From the NCBI GenBank assembly GCA_041071465.1, contig CP163498.1, forward strand, positions 6,094,001 to 6,158,000: DNA of 64,000 nt. Direction: 5' to 3'. Positions 24,155 through 33,601 of the stretch are shown here, piece by piece. The notes beneath the pieces were generated by a model. It saw only the letters and a list, made by a program, of their open reading frames with translations, was not told the origin of the DNA and ran no database searches. The stretch's first letter is position 1; the number at the start of each line of letters is the position of its first letter. Both the position numbers and the translations under genes were made by a program. This DNA is from Pseudomonas putida. Its GTDB lineage: Bacteria; Pseudomonadota; Gammaproteobacteria; Pseudomonadales; Pseudomonadaceae.

Positions 24155-25983
24155 ATGAACCAAGAGCTACTCTGGGTCCTCGGCCTGCTGGCCATCGTCA
24201 TTTTCCTCTTCGTCATCAACCGCCCACGCATGGACGTGGTCGCGCTGCTGGTGATTCTTGCCCTGCCGCTGCTTGGCATCCTCACCGTGGAACAGGCCTT
24301 GGCCGGTTTCAGCGACCCCAACGTGGTGCTGATCGCTGCCCTGTTCGTGATCGGTGAAGGCCTGGTGCGCACCGGCATTGCCTACCGCATCGGCGAATGG
24401 ATGAGCGAGCGGGCCGGTAACAGCGAAGCGCGCCTGTTGGTGCTGCTGATGGTGGCCGTGGCCGGGCTCGGGTCGATGATGAGTTCTACCGGTGTGGTAG
24501 CCATTTTCATCCCGGTGGTGCTGAGCATCGCCGCGCGCCTGCAGATTTCGCCCAGCCGCCTGATGATGCCACTGGCCTTTGCCGGCCTCATAAGCGGCAT
24601 GCTCAGCCTGGTCGCCACACCGCCTAACGTGGTGGTACACAGCGAGCTGGTACGCAATGGCCAAGCAGGCTTCAGCTTCTTCAGCTTTACCCCGTTCGGC
24701 CTGGTGGTACTGGTGCTGGGCATTGGCTACATGCTGCTGACCCGGCACTGGCTCAACGGCGAGGTACGCAAGGACGGCCGGGTGGAAAGCCGCCGCACCC
24801 TGCTGGACCTGGTGCTGGACTACAAGCTCAACGGCCGTGAACGGCGCCTGCGCATCCGCCCCCATTCCCCCTGATAGGGCACACCCTTGGCGAACTGGAG
24901 CTGCGCACCCGGCACGGCGCCAACGTGATTGGTATCGAACGCCAGCACAAGTTCACCACGCGGGTGATCGCTGCCGACTCCAGTACCGTGCTGCATCAGG
25001 GCGACGTGCTGCTGCTCGACCTGTTCGCAAACCGCGACGACCTGCGCAGCCTGTGCCAGGCCATGCAACTGGAGCCGCTGCACTTCAAGGCTGCCTACTT
25101 CATCGACCAGTCCCAAGAGCTTGGCATGGCCGAGGTCTCGCTACCGCCGGGCTCGCAGCTGATCGGCAAGAGCATCCTCGAACTGGCGTTTCGCACCCGC
25201 TATGACCTCAACGTGGTCGGCCTGCGCCGCGAGCAGGCGGCCATCGAAGAGCAACTGGTGGAGGAAAAGCTGCGCCTGGGCGACACCTTGCTGGTGGTCG
25301 GCCCGTGGAAGGCTGTACGCCAGTTGCAAAGCAAGCCCAAAGACTTCCTGGTACTGAGCCTGCCCGCCGAAATCGACCTGGTCGCCCCCGCCCGCACCCG
25401 TGCGCCGCAGGCGTTGCTGAGCCTGGCGGTGATGGTCGGGCTGATGGTCAGCGGCGCGGTGCCCAATGTCATCGCCGCGCTGATCGGCTGCCTGTTGATG
25501 GGCGCGGGCCGTTGCATCGACATGAACAGCGCCTACCGGGCTATCCACTGGCAAAGCCTGGTGCTGATCGTCGGCATGCTGCCCTTTGCCCAGGCGCTAC
25601 AGAAAACCGGCGGTATCGACCTGGCAGTGGGCGGGCTTGTCAGCGTACTGGGCGGTGCCGGCCCCAGCGCCATTCTTGCCTGCCTGTTCGCCGTCACGGC
25701 GGTGATCGGGTTGTTTATTTCCAACACCGCCACCGCAGTGCTGATGGCACCGGTGGCCGTCAGCACTGCAGCGCAGCTGGGCATGTCGCCCTACCCATTC
25801 GCGATGACCGTGGCATTGGCCGCGTCGGCGGCATTCATGACGCCTATTTCATCGCCGGTCAACACGCTGGTGCTGGGTCCGGGGCAATACCGCTTCGCCG
25901 ACTTCGTCAAAATCGGCGTGCCGTTCACCATACTGGTAATGCTGGTAACCATCGTGATGGTGCCGTGGTTCTTCGGGCTTTGA
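24155..25983 (+). pseudogene. SLC13/DASS-type transporter with TrkA_C domains, frameshifted
   Basis: The protein reads [19 protein letters not shown] through the first membrane half ([32 protein letters not shown]) to a stop at 24872-24874. The -1 frame then continues without loss, from [16 protein letters not shown] through two TrkA_C domains (PLHFKAAYFIDQSQELGMAE) to the second membrane half (PISSPVNTLVLGPGQYRFAD). One C added in the five-C run at 24867-24871 gives a complete protein of about 609 residues. The family carries dicarboxylates, sulfate or similar anions with Na+ or H+. The break looks like a sequencing slip. Confidence 0.88.
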
Positions 25984-26135
25984 GGATAGCGGCAGGGAGT
26001 GGCGGCAATTTGCCATTATCTCGACCGATCGCGGCAGATTGACATCAACTACCCTGACGAAACACACTGCGGGTTATTGCCCCAGGTGCTTCAAGGCGTT
26101 GTCCTGGATTTCGTTTCCGCTTGCCGGTCGAGTTC

Positions 26136-27545
26136 ATGGTTTTCCCAGCCCAATCGCGCTTGATGCCTTATGTCTTTCTGCTTTGCCTGACCTTTGCCCT
26201 TACCCTGGGCGGCATCCTGGCACGCCCGATCGAATCGCTGTCGCTGTTCTGGCCGGTGAATGCGGTACTGGCCGGCGTACTGCTGCGCTACCCCCGCCAA
26301 GCCACGTTTACCGGCTTCAGCCTGGTGTGGCTGGCCATGGTCGGCGCCGACTTGCTGTGCGGCAGTGCCTGGGTGCCGGCCCTGTGGTTCAACTTGTGCA
26401 ATCTTGGCGTGGTGGTCACCCTCTGGCAGTTGCTTTCTCGCTTGCCACGGCTGCATCGGCGCATGCGCACCCCACACGGCGTGCTCAGCGTGTTCGCCGC
26501 CTGCGCCGCCGCCGCCATGGTGGCAGCCAGCATGGCAGCGGTAATGGCTGCCCCCTGGTTCGAACAGTCGTTGCGTGCCACCTGGCTCGCCTGGTTCAGC
26601 GAACAATTCTCGACCAGCGTGCTGGTGCTGCCGGTAATGCTTACAGCGCCCTCGCTGCGTGCCCTGGTGCGTGGCGGTGCACAGCCCATCCGTCTGGCAC
26701 CGTTGCTGGTGCTGTTGGCCTCGCTGGCGTTCAGCATCGCGTTTGGCGGGCCTGGGGCCATCGCCTTCCCGATTGCCGCGTTGCTGTGGTGTGCCTGGAC
26801 CTATTCACCGTTCCTGGTTTCACTACTGACGCTCACGGCCGGGAGCACACTGATCGTAGCGGTGGCACAAAACCTCATGCACTTCAGCGTGCCGCAGAGC
26901 GAACCGGGGGTCACCACGCTGATGTCGGCTCGCCTTGGCATCGCCATGCTGGTGCTAGGGCCGCTGGTGGTGGCCTGCGTCAGCCAGGCCAACCGCAGCC
27001 TCATGGCCCGCCTGGCGCGCCAGGCCACCATCGATCACCTCACCGGCGTGCTCACCCGCAGCGCTTTCACCCGTCGTGCCAACGCGCTGCTCGACAGCCG
27101 CCAGCAGCACGCCCAGGCGCTCCCGCTGACCCTGATGATGCTGGACATCGACCATTTCAAGTCGGTCAACGATGCTCATGGCCATGCGGTCGGTGACCAG
27201 GTGCTGCGCCAGTTCGCCGGCACCCTGCAGGATCAGTTGCACAACGACGAACTGTTCGCGCGCCTGGGCGGTGAGGAATTCGCGGTCATCATCCCCGGCC
27301 TTGCGCCAGAGCGGGCCAAGTTCACCGCCGAACGCCTGCGCCGCGCCGTGCAGGACCTGCATGTAATGCAGGCCGACCAACGCTTGCAGATTACCGTGAG
27401 TATCGGCCTGGCTGGCTGCGATGCCGACATGCCAGCCCCTAGCCTGGACGAACTGCTGGCGAGTGCCGATCAGGCGCTGTACCGGGCCAAGGCCCACGGC
27501 CGCAACCGCGTCGAACAGGCCGAAGCACAGCGCCAGGTGGTCTGA
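26136..27545 (+). CDS. Membrane diguanylate cyclase (MASE1-like sensor + GGDEF)
   Basis: From ATG 26136 the 469-residue protein has about eight N-terminal helices with a MASE1-like segment (ESLSLFWPVNAVLAGVLL). A C-terminal GGDEF domain follows, with metal residues LDIDHFKSVND and active site LFARLGGEEFAVII. The position of the RxxD inhibitory site holds HNDE, so feedback inhibition is unlikely. The start is uncertain: a TTG at 26121 and a later ATG at 26163 are possible. No partner gene is adjacent. Confidence 0.92.
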   Translation: MVFPAQSRLMPYVFLLCLTFALTLGGILARPIESLSLFWPVNAVLAGVLLRYPRQATFTGFSLVWLAMVGADLLCGSAWVPALWFNLCNLGVVVTLWQLLSRLPRLHRRMRTPHGVLSVFAACAAAAMVAASMAAVMAAPWFEQSLRATWLAWFSEQFSTSVLVLPVMLTAPSLRALVRGGAQPIRLAPLLVLLASLAFSIAFGGPGAIAFPIAALLWCAWTYSPFLVSLLTLTAGSTLIVAVAQNLMHFSVPQSEPGVTTLMSARLGIAMLVLGPLVVACVSQANRSLMARLARQATIDHLTGVLTRSAFTRRANALLDSRQQHAQALPLTLMMLDIDHFKSVNDAHGHAVGDQVLRQFAGTLQDQLHNDELFARLGGEEFAVIIPGLAPERAKFTAERLRRAVQDLHVMQADQRLQITVSIGLAGCDADMPAPSLDELLASADQALYRAKAHGRNRVEQAEAQRQVV

Positions 27546-27546
27546 A

Positions 27547-28308
27547 CTAGCCGGCCAGCAAGTCCCACGACAGCTTGGCGATCAGCACACACAACAGCAG
27601 CAGGAACAGCCCGCGGACAAAGCCGGCACCCTTGCGTACGGCCAGCCAGGTACCGGTCAGCGCACCAAGGATGTTGCACACCGCCATCGGCAAGGCGATG
27701 GCATACAGCACGTTGCCCGTCGGTACGAAGAACACCAGCGCCGCCAGGTTGGTGGCAATGTTCACCACCTTGGCCGACGCCGAAGCGTGCAGGAAGTCCA
27801 GGGCAAAGAAGCGGATGAACAGGAAGATCAGGAAGCTACCGGTACCCGGGCCGAACAGGCCATCGTAAAAGCCAATCGCACCGCCGATCAGCACCGCCAG
27901 GCACTGCTCCTTGCGGCCGATCCGCGCAGGCCTGTGCAGGGTGCCGAAGTCCTTCTTGCAGAAGGTGTAGATGGCCATCAGCACGATCAGCACCAGCACA
28001 GCCGGGCGCATCACGCTGGAGGGCACCAGCGACACCGTGGCAGCTCCGGCGAACGACATGACAAAGGCGCTGAGTGCCGCCGGCACGATCAACCCCCAGT
28101 CCAGCGTCACCTTGCGGATGAACGAACGCGCCGCGAAGGCCGTGCCACATACCGACGCCAGCTTGTTGCTGCCGAGCAATGCCGCCGGTTGCGCGGTGGG
28201 CAGCACGTTGAACAACGCAGGGATCTGGATCAGCCCGCCGCCACCCACGGCGGCATCGATCAGCCCAGCGGCGAAGGCGAACACGCAAAGCACAGCAATA
28301 TCCATCAT
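27547..28308 (-). CDS. TauE/SafE family permease
   Basis: This 253-residue membrane protein with about eight helices starts MMDIAVLCVFAFAAGLIDAA. It shows the family signature GGGGLIQIPAL and GSNKLASVCGT, and the second-half repeat GAIGFYDGLFGPGTGSFL. The family exports sulfite, organosulfonates or similar small anions; the substrate is not predictable here. The open frame upstream to 28413 overlaps the divergent LysR start and is not used. It probably answers to the adjacent LysR regulator. Confidence 0.88.
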   Translation of the reverse strand: MMDIAVLCVFAFAAGLIDAAVGGGGLIQIPALFNVLPTAQPAALLGSNKLASVCGTAFAARSFIRKVTLDWGLIVPAALSAFVMSFAGAATVSLVPSSVMRPAVLVLIVLMAIYTFCKKDFGTLHRPARIGRKEQCLAVLIGGAIGFYDGLFGPGTGSFLIFLFIRFFALDFLHASASAKVVNIATNLAALVFFVPTGNVLYAIALPMAVCNILGALTGTWLAVRKGAGFVRGLFLLLLCVLIAKLSWDLLAG

Positions 28309-28406
28309 GACGCGGTTCCAGGCAGTGAAGACGCCTGCAAGGCTAATCAAAGTGGTGCCGTTGTGTTGAAATGCCATATTGCAATAACTGCAACAAGGAG
28401 CAGGCA

Positions 28407-29312
28407 ATGGCATTGGACATGTTGCGAGAAATCCAAGCGTTCGTCAGCGTGGCGCACAAACGCAGCTTCGTAGCCGCCGCCCGTGCACTGGGGCGCTCAC
28501 CCAGTGCAGTTACGCGCGCGGTGCAAACCCTGGAAGACAATGCCGGCAGCAAGCTGCTCAACCGCAACGCCAACGCCGTGACCCTGACCGAAGCCGGCGA
28601 GCGCCTGTTGCCACACGCCGAACGCTTGCTGGATGTGCAACGCGATGCTGCCGATGAACTGGCCGCGCTAAGCGGCAGCGCCCAGGGCTGGATCCGCTTT
28701 GCCGTGCCACAACTGCTGGGGGAACATGTGCTGCCGCAGGTGCTTGCCGAGTTTTCCCGCTGTCACCCTCAAGTGACCCTGGACGTACAGTGCAGCGACG
28801 AAGCCCTCGACCCGCTGCAGGGCAAATTCGATTTCGTGGTGCGCGGTGCCTTCCCGCAATCGAGCGAACTGATCGGTTATCCGCTGTGGCCCTACCAGCG
28901 CCATTTGTATGCCAGCCCGGCGTACCTGGCCCTGGCCGGCACACCGCAGCATCCAGAGGACCTGGAGGGGCATACGCTGATCCTGCATACCGCGCCACGT
29001 ATCCTCAAGGCCTGGCACTTCTGTCGCGACGGCCAGATCACCAGCCTGCGCCCCAGGCCCAGGCTGCGCCTGGGCTCGGGTCATGCGGTGTACCACAGCA
29101 CCCTGGCCGGCGCCGGTATCGCTCGCCTGGCCGCCTGGGTCGGTGAGGCGCAGGTCAACGTCGGGCGCCTGGTGCGGGTGTGCCCGCATTACCGCCTGAC
29201 GTCGAGCAGCGGCCAGGACCCACAGATGCATGCCGTGTACCCTGCTGGCGAACTGCCGGCGCGGGTGCGTGACTTGCTGGCAGCCCTGCGCCGTGCAGGC
29301 ATGGGCTGTTGA
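28407..29312 (+). CDS. LysR-type transcriptional regulator
   Basis: This 301-residue protein has a helix-turn-helix at residues 18-37 (KRSFVAAARALGRSPSAVTRAVQ) and a substrate-binding domain from about 90. AAGGAG lies six bases before ATG 28407. It is divergent from the TauE/SafE permease with 98 bases between starts. This is the usual layout for a regulator controlling its neighbour, so the permease is a probable target. Confidence 0.9.
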   Translation: MALDMLREIQAFVSVAHKRSFVAAARALGRSPSAVTRAVQTLEDNAGSKLLNRNANAVTLTEAGERLLPHAERLLDVQRDAADELAALSGSAQGWIRFAVPQLLGEHVLPQVLAEFSRCHPQVTLDVQCSDEALDPLQGKFDFVVRGAFPQSSELIGYPLWPYQRHLYASPAYLALAGTPQHPEDLEGHTLILHTAPRILKAWHFCRDGQITSLRPRPRLRLGSGHAVYHSTLAGAGIARLAAWVGEAQVNVGRLVRVCPHYRLTSSSGQDPQMHAVYPAGELPARVRDLLAALRRAGMGC

Positions 29313-29442
29313 AACAGAGCCAAAAACGGCTGTTCAATTTCTGCTCAATTTAACAGAGCCCGCCGTGGGCCTGGCCTGCAGCACTTTATCCACAGACCTA
29401 CCCACGTTTTTTGTGGACAGATTTCCCCGCACAAAGAAAGAC

Positions 29443-29637
29443 TTATCGCTCAAGCAGCAATGCCGAATTGGCCAGCTTGACCAGCTCGATCCATTCCTGC
29501 GTGCTAACTACTCCGGCCTGCTCCAACGCCTCGGCATAGCGCAGAGCCTGGTCATAGCCCTGCTCATCAAGCGCGCCCTCGGCGAGAAAACGGCTACGCC
29601 ACTCCAGCATGGCTGAAGTGCCTTTCTTGCATTCCAT
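29443..29637 (-). CDS. Small hypothetical protein, 64 residues
   Basis: The ORF reads MECKKGTSAMLEWRSRFLAE and continues helical (DEQGYDQALRYAEALEQAG) to the stop. An inner start at codon 10 has AAGAAAGG before it and gives 55 residues. The composition is soluble and acidic. It is set in a 500-base region between two larger genes and is not recognised. The remaining 29313-29442 and 29638-29830 sequence shows nothing else. Confidence 0.5.
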   Translation of the reverse strand: MECKKGTSAMLEWRSRFLAEGALDEQGYDQALRYAEALEQAGVVSTQEWIELVKLANSALLLER

Positions 29638-29830
29638 TAATGTATCGACTCCAAGGCAAAAAGACCGCCGAATGAGCGGCGGCGGGAGACTACACGAGCC
29701 TTTTGCACTTGAGAATGACTTGCACCTACCGCTGGTCCAGCCGTGCAACAAGAGGGGGAGTGGCCATTTGCCTAAAGATTGGGCCCGCCGTAAGAAGTAG
29801 ACGGGCCGCGCAGGAGGAAAGCAGTTGAAC

Positions 29831-29914
29831 TCAGCTTGGCGGAATGGTGCCAAGAATACCAATCAGAATGGTCAGTAGCAGAAAACCACCCAGGAACAGC
29901 GCCAGCTTGCCCAT
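29831..29914 (-). CDS. Possible 27-residue membrane peptide
   Basis: ATG 29914 reads MGKLALFLGGFLLLTILIGI then a short end, LGTIPPS. It is a single transmembrane helix with one positive charge at the N-terminus. AGAGG lies nearby upstream. It is below usual annotation size. The strong hydrophobic pattern and start context make it worth listing, but it could be chance. Confidence 0.4.
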   Translation of the reverse strand: MGKLALFLGGFLLLTILIGILGTIPPS

Positions 29915-30005
29915 TGGAACCTCTACAGTTGTGATGCGGGGATGGGCATATTGTCGGGCCTGGGCTGATACGGTTACAGATTCAGGTTTGTGGAAAAAAA
30001 GCAGA

Positions 30006-30362
30006 TCAGATGGAAACCCTCTGAAGCTTTTCTGCAGGCAGCCAGCCCAACTCGCCATTACCCTGGCGTCGGCACCAGACCCAGCCATTGAGCGGACGCA
30101 CCATCTGCACCCGTTGCCCTGGGTCGACATCCAGCTCGTGCGCTGAATAATGGTCCAGCGCCCTACCCTGGCACACGCTGAGCCGCTCGATCAGCTGCGC
30201 CGGCACCCAGCCTGGCGCTTGGCCTGCGCAGGTGCACAGGTACCAGTCCTGCCAGCCTGGCTCGCCTTCGTAGCGCGGGCCGATGTCCAGCAAGGTGCCC
30301 TTGGCAAAGCGAATAGGCTGGGGGTACTCGCTGCGGTGGGGTTCGATGACTACGTAATGCAT
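30006..30362 (-). CDS. Tandem SH3-like domain protein
   Basis: This 118-residue protein has no signal peptide and two SH3-like halves: GTLLDIGPRYEGEPGWQDW with APGWVPAQLIERL, then GQRVQMVRPLNGWVWCRR with GELGWLPAEKLQ. Each half ends in the GWVP/GWLP turn of bacterial SH3 folds. Role unknown; probably protein or peptide binding in the cytoplasm. The ATG at 30362 follows GGAGAGGCCC. Confidence 0.78.
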   Translation of the reverse strand: MHYVVIEPHRSEYPQPIRFAKGTLLDIGPRYEGEPGWQDWYLCTCAGQAPGWVPAQLIERLSVCQGRALDHYSAHELDVDPGQRVQMVRPLNGWVWCRRQGNGELGWLPAEKLQRVSI

Positions 30363-30428
30363 GGGCCTCTCCTTGGCCGGAAAACCATCGATCGTAGCAG
30401 AGGCGGAACATCCCGCCGCTGCACGGTA

Positions 30429-30469
30429 CTTGTATCGTTATGTGTACAAATTGAGACCTGATACACAAG
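30429..30469. promoter_or_regulatory. Candidate operator upstream of the exported hydrolase
   Basis: TGTGTA (30441-30446) and TACACA (30462-30467) are exact mirror arms 15 bases apart. They lie within a wider imperfect CTTGTATC...GATACACAAG frame, about 100-140 bases before the start at 30568. The spacing and symmetry fit a TetR- or GntR-type dimer site. No regulator gene is adjacent. Confidence 0.4.
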
Positions 30470-30567
30470 AACGTTTCCTGCAGGCTACTCGGACATATCG
30501 GCGATACAGGCGTCATCTTTACTGGCCCCATCACCTCGCACCGCTGGCTTTGCCAAGGAGACGCCCG

Positions 30568-31608
30568 ATGCCCGCCCATCACTCGACCACCACCCCGCCA
30601 CGCCGTTCCCGCCATACCCTGCTTGCCTGCGCCCTGTTGCCGCTTGGGTTGATGGCCGTGAACCTCGCCACCGCTGCACCCGCGCAGCCCGAGGCAACAG
30701 TGGTGGCAGACAACTTCGGCCCGCTGAAACACATAAACGCTGGCGTGCTCGACGTGTCCTACGTGGAGCAAGGTCCAGCCGATGGCCCGGTAGTGATCCT
30801 GCTGCATGGCTGGCCCTATGACATTCACAGCTTTGAGCAAGTTGCACCTGACCTGGCGGCAAAAGGGTACCGAGTGTTGGTGCCCTACGTGCGCGGCTAC
30901 GGCCAGACCCGCTTCCTGTCCGCGCAAACGCCACGCAATGCCCAGCCCACGGCGCTGGCCAGCGATGTCATTGCGTTCATGGATGCGCTGCATGTCCGGC
31001 GCGCTGTACTCGCCGGCTTCGACTGGGGTGCACGCACCGCCGATATCGTCGCGGCGCTGTGGCCCGAGCGGGTCAAAGCCCTGGTGTCAGTCAGTGGCTA
31101 CCTGATCAGCAGCCAGGAGGCCGCCAAAGCCCCGCTGCCACCCAGCGCCGAGCTGCAGTGGTGGTACCAGTACTACTTCGCGACCCCACGCGGCCAGGCT
31201 GGCTATGAACAGAATCGCCATGCGTTCGCCAAACTGATCTGGCAAACCGCCTCGCCCAGCTGGGCCTTCGACGATGCCACCTTCGAGCGCAGCGCCAAGG
31301 CCCTGGACAACCCCGACCACGTGGCGATTACCGTGCACAACTATCGTTGGCGGCTGGGGCTGGCCCTGGGCGAAACACGCTATGACCCCCTGGAAGCCAA
31401 GCTGGCCAGTTTCCCCAGCATCACGGTACCGACCATTACCTTGGAAGGCGACGCCAACGGCGCCCCGCACCCACCGGCCGAAGCGTATGCGCAGCGCTTT
31501 ACCGGCAAGTACGAATATCGGCTGATCAGCGGTGGCATCGGCCACAACCTGCCGCAGGAAGCACCACAGGCGTTTGCCAAGGCGGTGGTCGATGCGGACC
31601 ACATGTAG
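30568..31608 (+). CDS. Exported alpha/beta hydrolase, epoxide-hydrolase-like
   Basis: This 346-residue protein has an N-terminal signal (TPPRRSRHTLLACALLPLGL, with paired arginines that could be a Tat signal, ending TAAPA). It then has an alpha/beta hydrolase domain: the oxyanion motif LLHGWPYDIH, nucleophile elbow AGFDWGARTAD with Asp as nucleophile, and the histidine in GGIGHNLPQEAP. An Asp nucleophile and HGWP place it with epoxide hydrolases or haloalkane dehalogenases. AAGGAG lies seven bases before ATG 30568. The natural substrate is unknown; periplasmic location is unusual for this family. Confidence 0.88.
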   Translation: MPAHHSTTTPPRRSRHTLLACALLPLGLMAVNLATAAPAQPEATVVADNFGPLKHINAGVLDVSYVEQGPADGPVVILLHGWPYDIHSFEQVAPDLAAKGYRVLVPYVRGYGQTRFLSAQTPRNAQPTALASDVIAFMDALHVRRAVLAGFDWGARTADIVAALWPERVKALVSVSGYLISSQEAAKAPLPPSAELQWWYQYYFATPRGQAGYEQNRHAFAKLIWQTASPSWAFDDATFERSAKALDNPDHVAITVHNYRWRLGLALGETRYDPLEAKLASFPSITVPTITLEGDANGAPHPPAEAYAQRFTGKYEYRLISGGIGHNLPQEAPQAFAKAVVDADHM

Positions 31609-31900
31609 CCTGCGGACGGCAATTGCTACGTAAGGTTTCAAAGGCACGACAGACTCTGGGCTTGGCCAGGTTGAACGATCTATCCGTCGAAAGGCGATTG
31701 AGCCCAGCAAACACTGGACGTTGAACGTGATTATGAAGACATGAGTTGAAACGCAGGCTGTAGGATCTTTTACTTGGCAGTGTAGGAAGTAATCTAGCAG
31801 CGGAATTTGCCTGTATGAAACATCAGTTTCTTCAGCAAATTCGAGCTGCTACGGTCCACTTTTCCTACAACGGCACGGACGCCTACAGCATGAGAAAAGC

Positions 31901-32086
31901 ATGGACCCGTTCAACGCCTCGGCCCTGAAGCTACAAAAAAACTTGCTTAACCTGCGTGGTGAGCGCGATCGCCTGAGAAGTGAGGGCAAGGACAAGGAAG
32001 CAGACCTGCTCGCTGGGCCGATCGAGCGGCTGGAGGCTGCGGTTGCACAGTTACCGGCTTCATTGAAGCCCGTAACCTTGCAGTGA
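31901..32086 (+). CDS. Small hypothetical coiled-coil-like protein
   Basis: This 61-residue protein reads MDPFNASALKLQKNLLNLRG and then a charged helix (ERDRLRSEGKDKEADL). GAGAAAAGC precedes the ATG. It has no family and no membrane segment. It converges with nicP; a REP-like hairpin lies between them. The 290 bases before it (31609-31900) show no gene. Confidence 0.5.
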   Translation: MDPFNASALKLQKNLLNLRGERDRLRSEGKDKEADLLAGPIERLEAAVAQLPASLKPVTLQ

Positions 32087-32120
32087 TCGTCACCGCTCCT
32101 GCAAAGCATGCCGCAGACGC

Positions 32121-32155
32121 GCAGCGCGGCCTTGTGTCGCGAAAGGCCGCGCTGC
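32121..32155. repeat. REP-like hairpin
   Basis: GCAGCGCGGCC and GGCCGCGCTGC pair around TTGTGTCGCGAAA, the core of a common P. putida intergenic REP. It lies between convergent genes and may help stop transcription. Confidence 0.7.
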
Positions 32156-32169
32156 ACTGGCAATCGACT

Positions 32170-33462
32170 TCAGAACAGCTTGACCGTGTAACTGAGGATC
32201 AAGCGGTTCTCATCGATATCGGTGCGGTAATTGGAGCGCGCCATCACATTGCGCACGCGTATCCCCAGCCCAGCCAGCGGCCCGCTTTGCACCACATAGG
32301 CCAGGTCCAGATCGCGCTCGCGGTCACGCCCCTCGAAGCCCAGCCCGGTGTCCACGTCCCGCCCCTTCACATAGCGCAGGGTCGACGTCAGGCCCGGAAC
32401 GCCTAAAGCGACAAAATTGTAGTCATGCCTCACCTGCCACGAGCGTTCACCCGGCGCCGAGAACTCATAGGTCGGCAGCGTATTGCCCATCGGGTTGGTG
32501 TTGGCACCCACCTGGATGAAACCATCATCGCCGCCGATCTGCTGGTAACCCAGGTAAAAGGTATGCCCACCGGTCTTGGCCGAGAACAGGCTGAACAACG
32601 CATGGTTGTCGTAATCGCCGGCAATCTTGCGCCCGTCCTCGCGGGCATCGAAATAGCCGGCATTGACCCCAAGCGTCCAGTCCCCCAGCGGCTCGGCGTG
32701 CTTGAAGCTGTAGAAGCGCTGCTGGTAGATATCCTCCAACTGCGCCTGCCACACCCCCACGCTGGTGCGGTTGTCGTTGAAGGCATAGTCGGCGCCCACG
32801 TAGTTGAAGCGGTCGCTGGTAAAGCGCGCCAACCGCGCCGGGTTGATCGGGTCGTTGACCAGTGCGTACATCTTCTGGCTGTTGGACGAGTCGCGCAGGC
32901 TGGTGGAGCGGAACTGGCCAGCATTCAGGGTCAACCCCGCTATCTCGCGCGATTCCAGCATCGCGCCCTGATAGGTCGGCGGCAGCAGGCGCAAGTCGCT
33001 GAACAACAGCACAGGCAGGTTGGGCATCAACTCGCCCACCTTCAGCTCGGTCTGCGACACCTTGAACTTGATCGCCGCCCCCAAACGGCTGTATTCGTCC
33101 GCCGACTTGCCGCTGTCCAGGCTGGGCAGCAAACCGGACTTGGCATGCGCCGGGCTGCTGTCGAGCTTGAAGCCAAGCAGGCCAGTAACATCCACACCGA
33201 CGCCAACGGTGCCCTGGGTGTAACCGGAGCTGGCATTGAGGATAAAGCCCTGTGCCCATTCCTGAGTACGCGACTGGGTGCTCGCGCCCTTGATATCGGC
33301 ATAATCGCGGCTGAAAAAGTAATTGCGCGCTTGCAGTGTGGCGCGGGCACCTTCGATGAAACCGGCCTCTTCTGCCGAAGCCTCGGCACACAACGCTGCG
33401 GCAATACAACCGCCGGCAAGACGCGCAGACGAAGAAAAACGCGGTGCAGTGAAACCTTGCAT
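32170..33462 (-). CDS. nicP: Outer-membrane porin NicP (OprD family)
   Basis: This 430-residue protein starts [18 protein letters not shown] with a signal peptide cut near ASAEE. The OprD-type body follows ([51 protein letters not shown]) and ends in the aromatic/strand pattern [10 protein letters not shown] of an 18-strand barrel. It is placed 139 bases downstream of nicT in the nic cluster, so uptake of nicotinate or hydroxynicotinate is inferred. ATG 33462 is preferred over the open extension to 33561, which overlaps the gap. Confidence 0.9.
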   Translation of the reverse strand: MQGFTAPRFSSSARLAGGCIAAALCAEASAEEAGFIEGARATLQARNYFFSRDYADIKGASTQSRTQEWAQGFILNASSGYTQGTVGVGVDVTGLLGFKLDSSPAHAKSGLLPSLDSGKSADEYSRLGAAIKFKVSQTELKVGELMPNLPVLLFSDLRLLPPTYQGAMLESREIAGLTLNAGQFRSTSLRDSSNSQKMYALVNDPINPARLARFTSDRFNYVGADYAFNDNRTSVGVWQAQLEDIYQQRFYSFKHAEPLGDWTLGVNAGYFDAREDGRKIAGDYDNHALFSLFSAKTGGHTFYLGYQQIGGDDGFIQVGANTNPMGNTLPTYEFSAPGERSWQVRHDYNFVALGVPGLTSTLRYVKGRDVDTGLGFEGRDRERDLDLAYVVQSGPLAGLGIRVRNVMARSNYRTDIDENRLILSYTVKLF

Positions 33463-33601
33463 GGGGCTACTCCTGGATTCGGGCAACAGCAACCCGGCGC
33501 GGTGGCCTGATAAGGCCACCGACGTGCGGGTTGCATCGAGAGAGGGCGGGCAGGCGGGCACCCGGCCCGCCTGCCCTGCCGTTGCGTGAAGCGCTGGGCC
33601 G

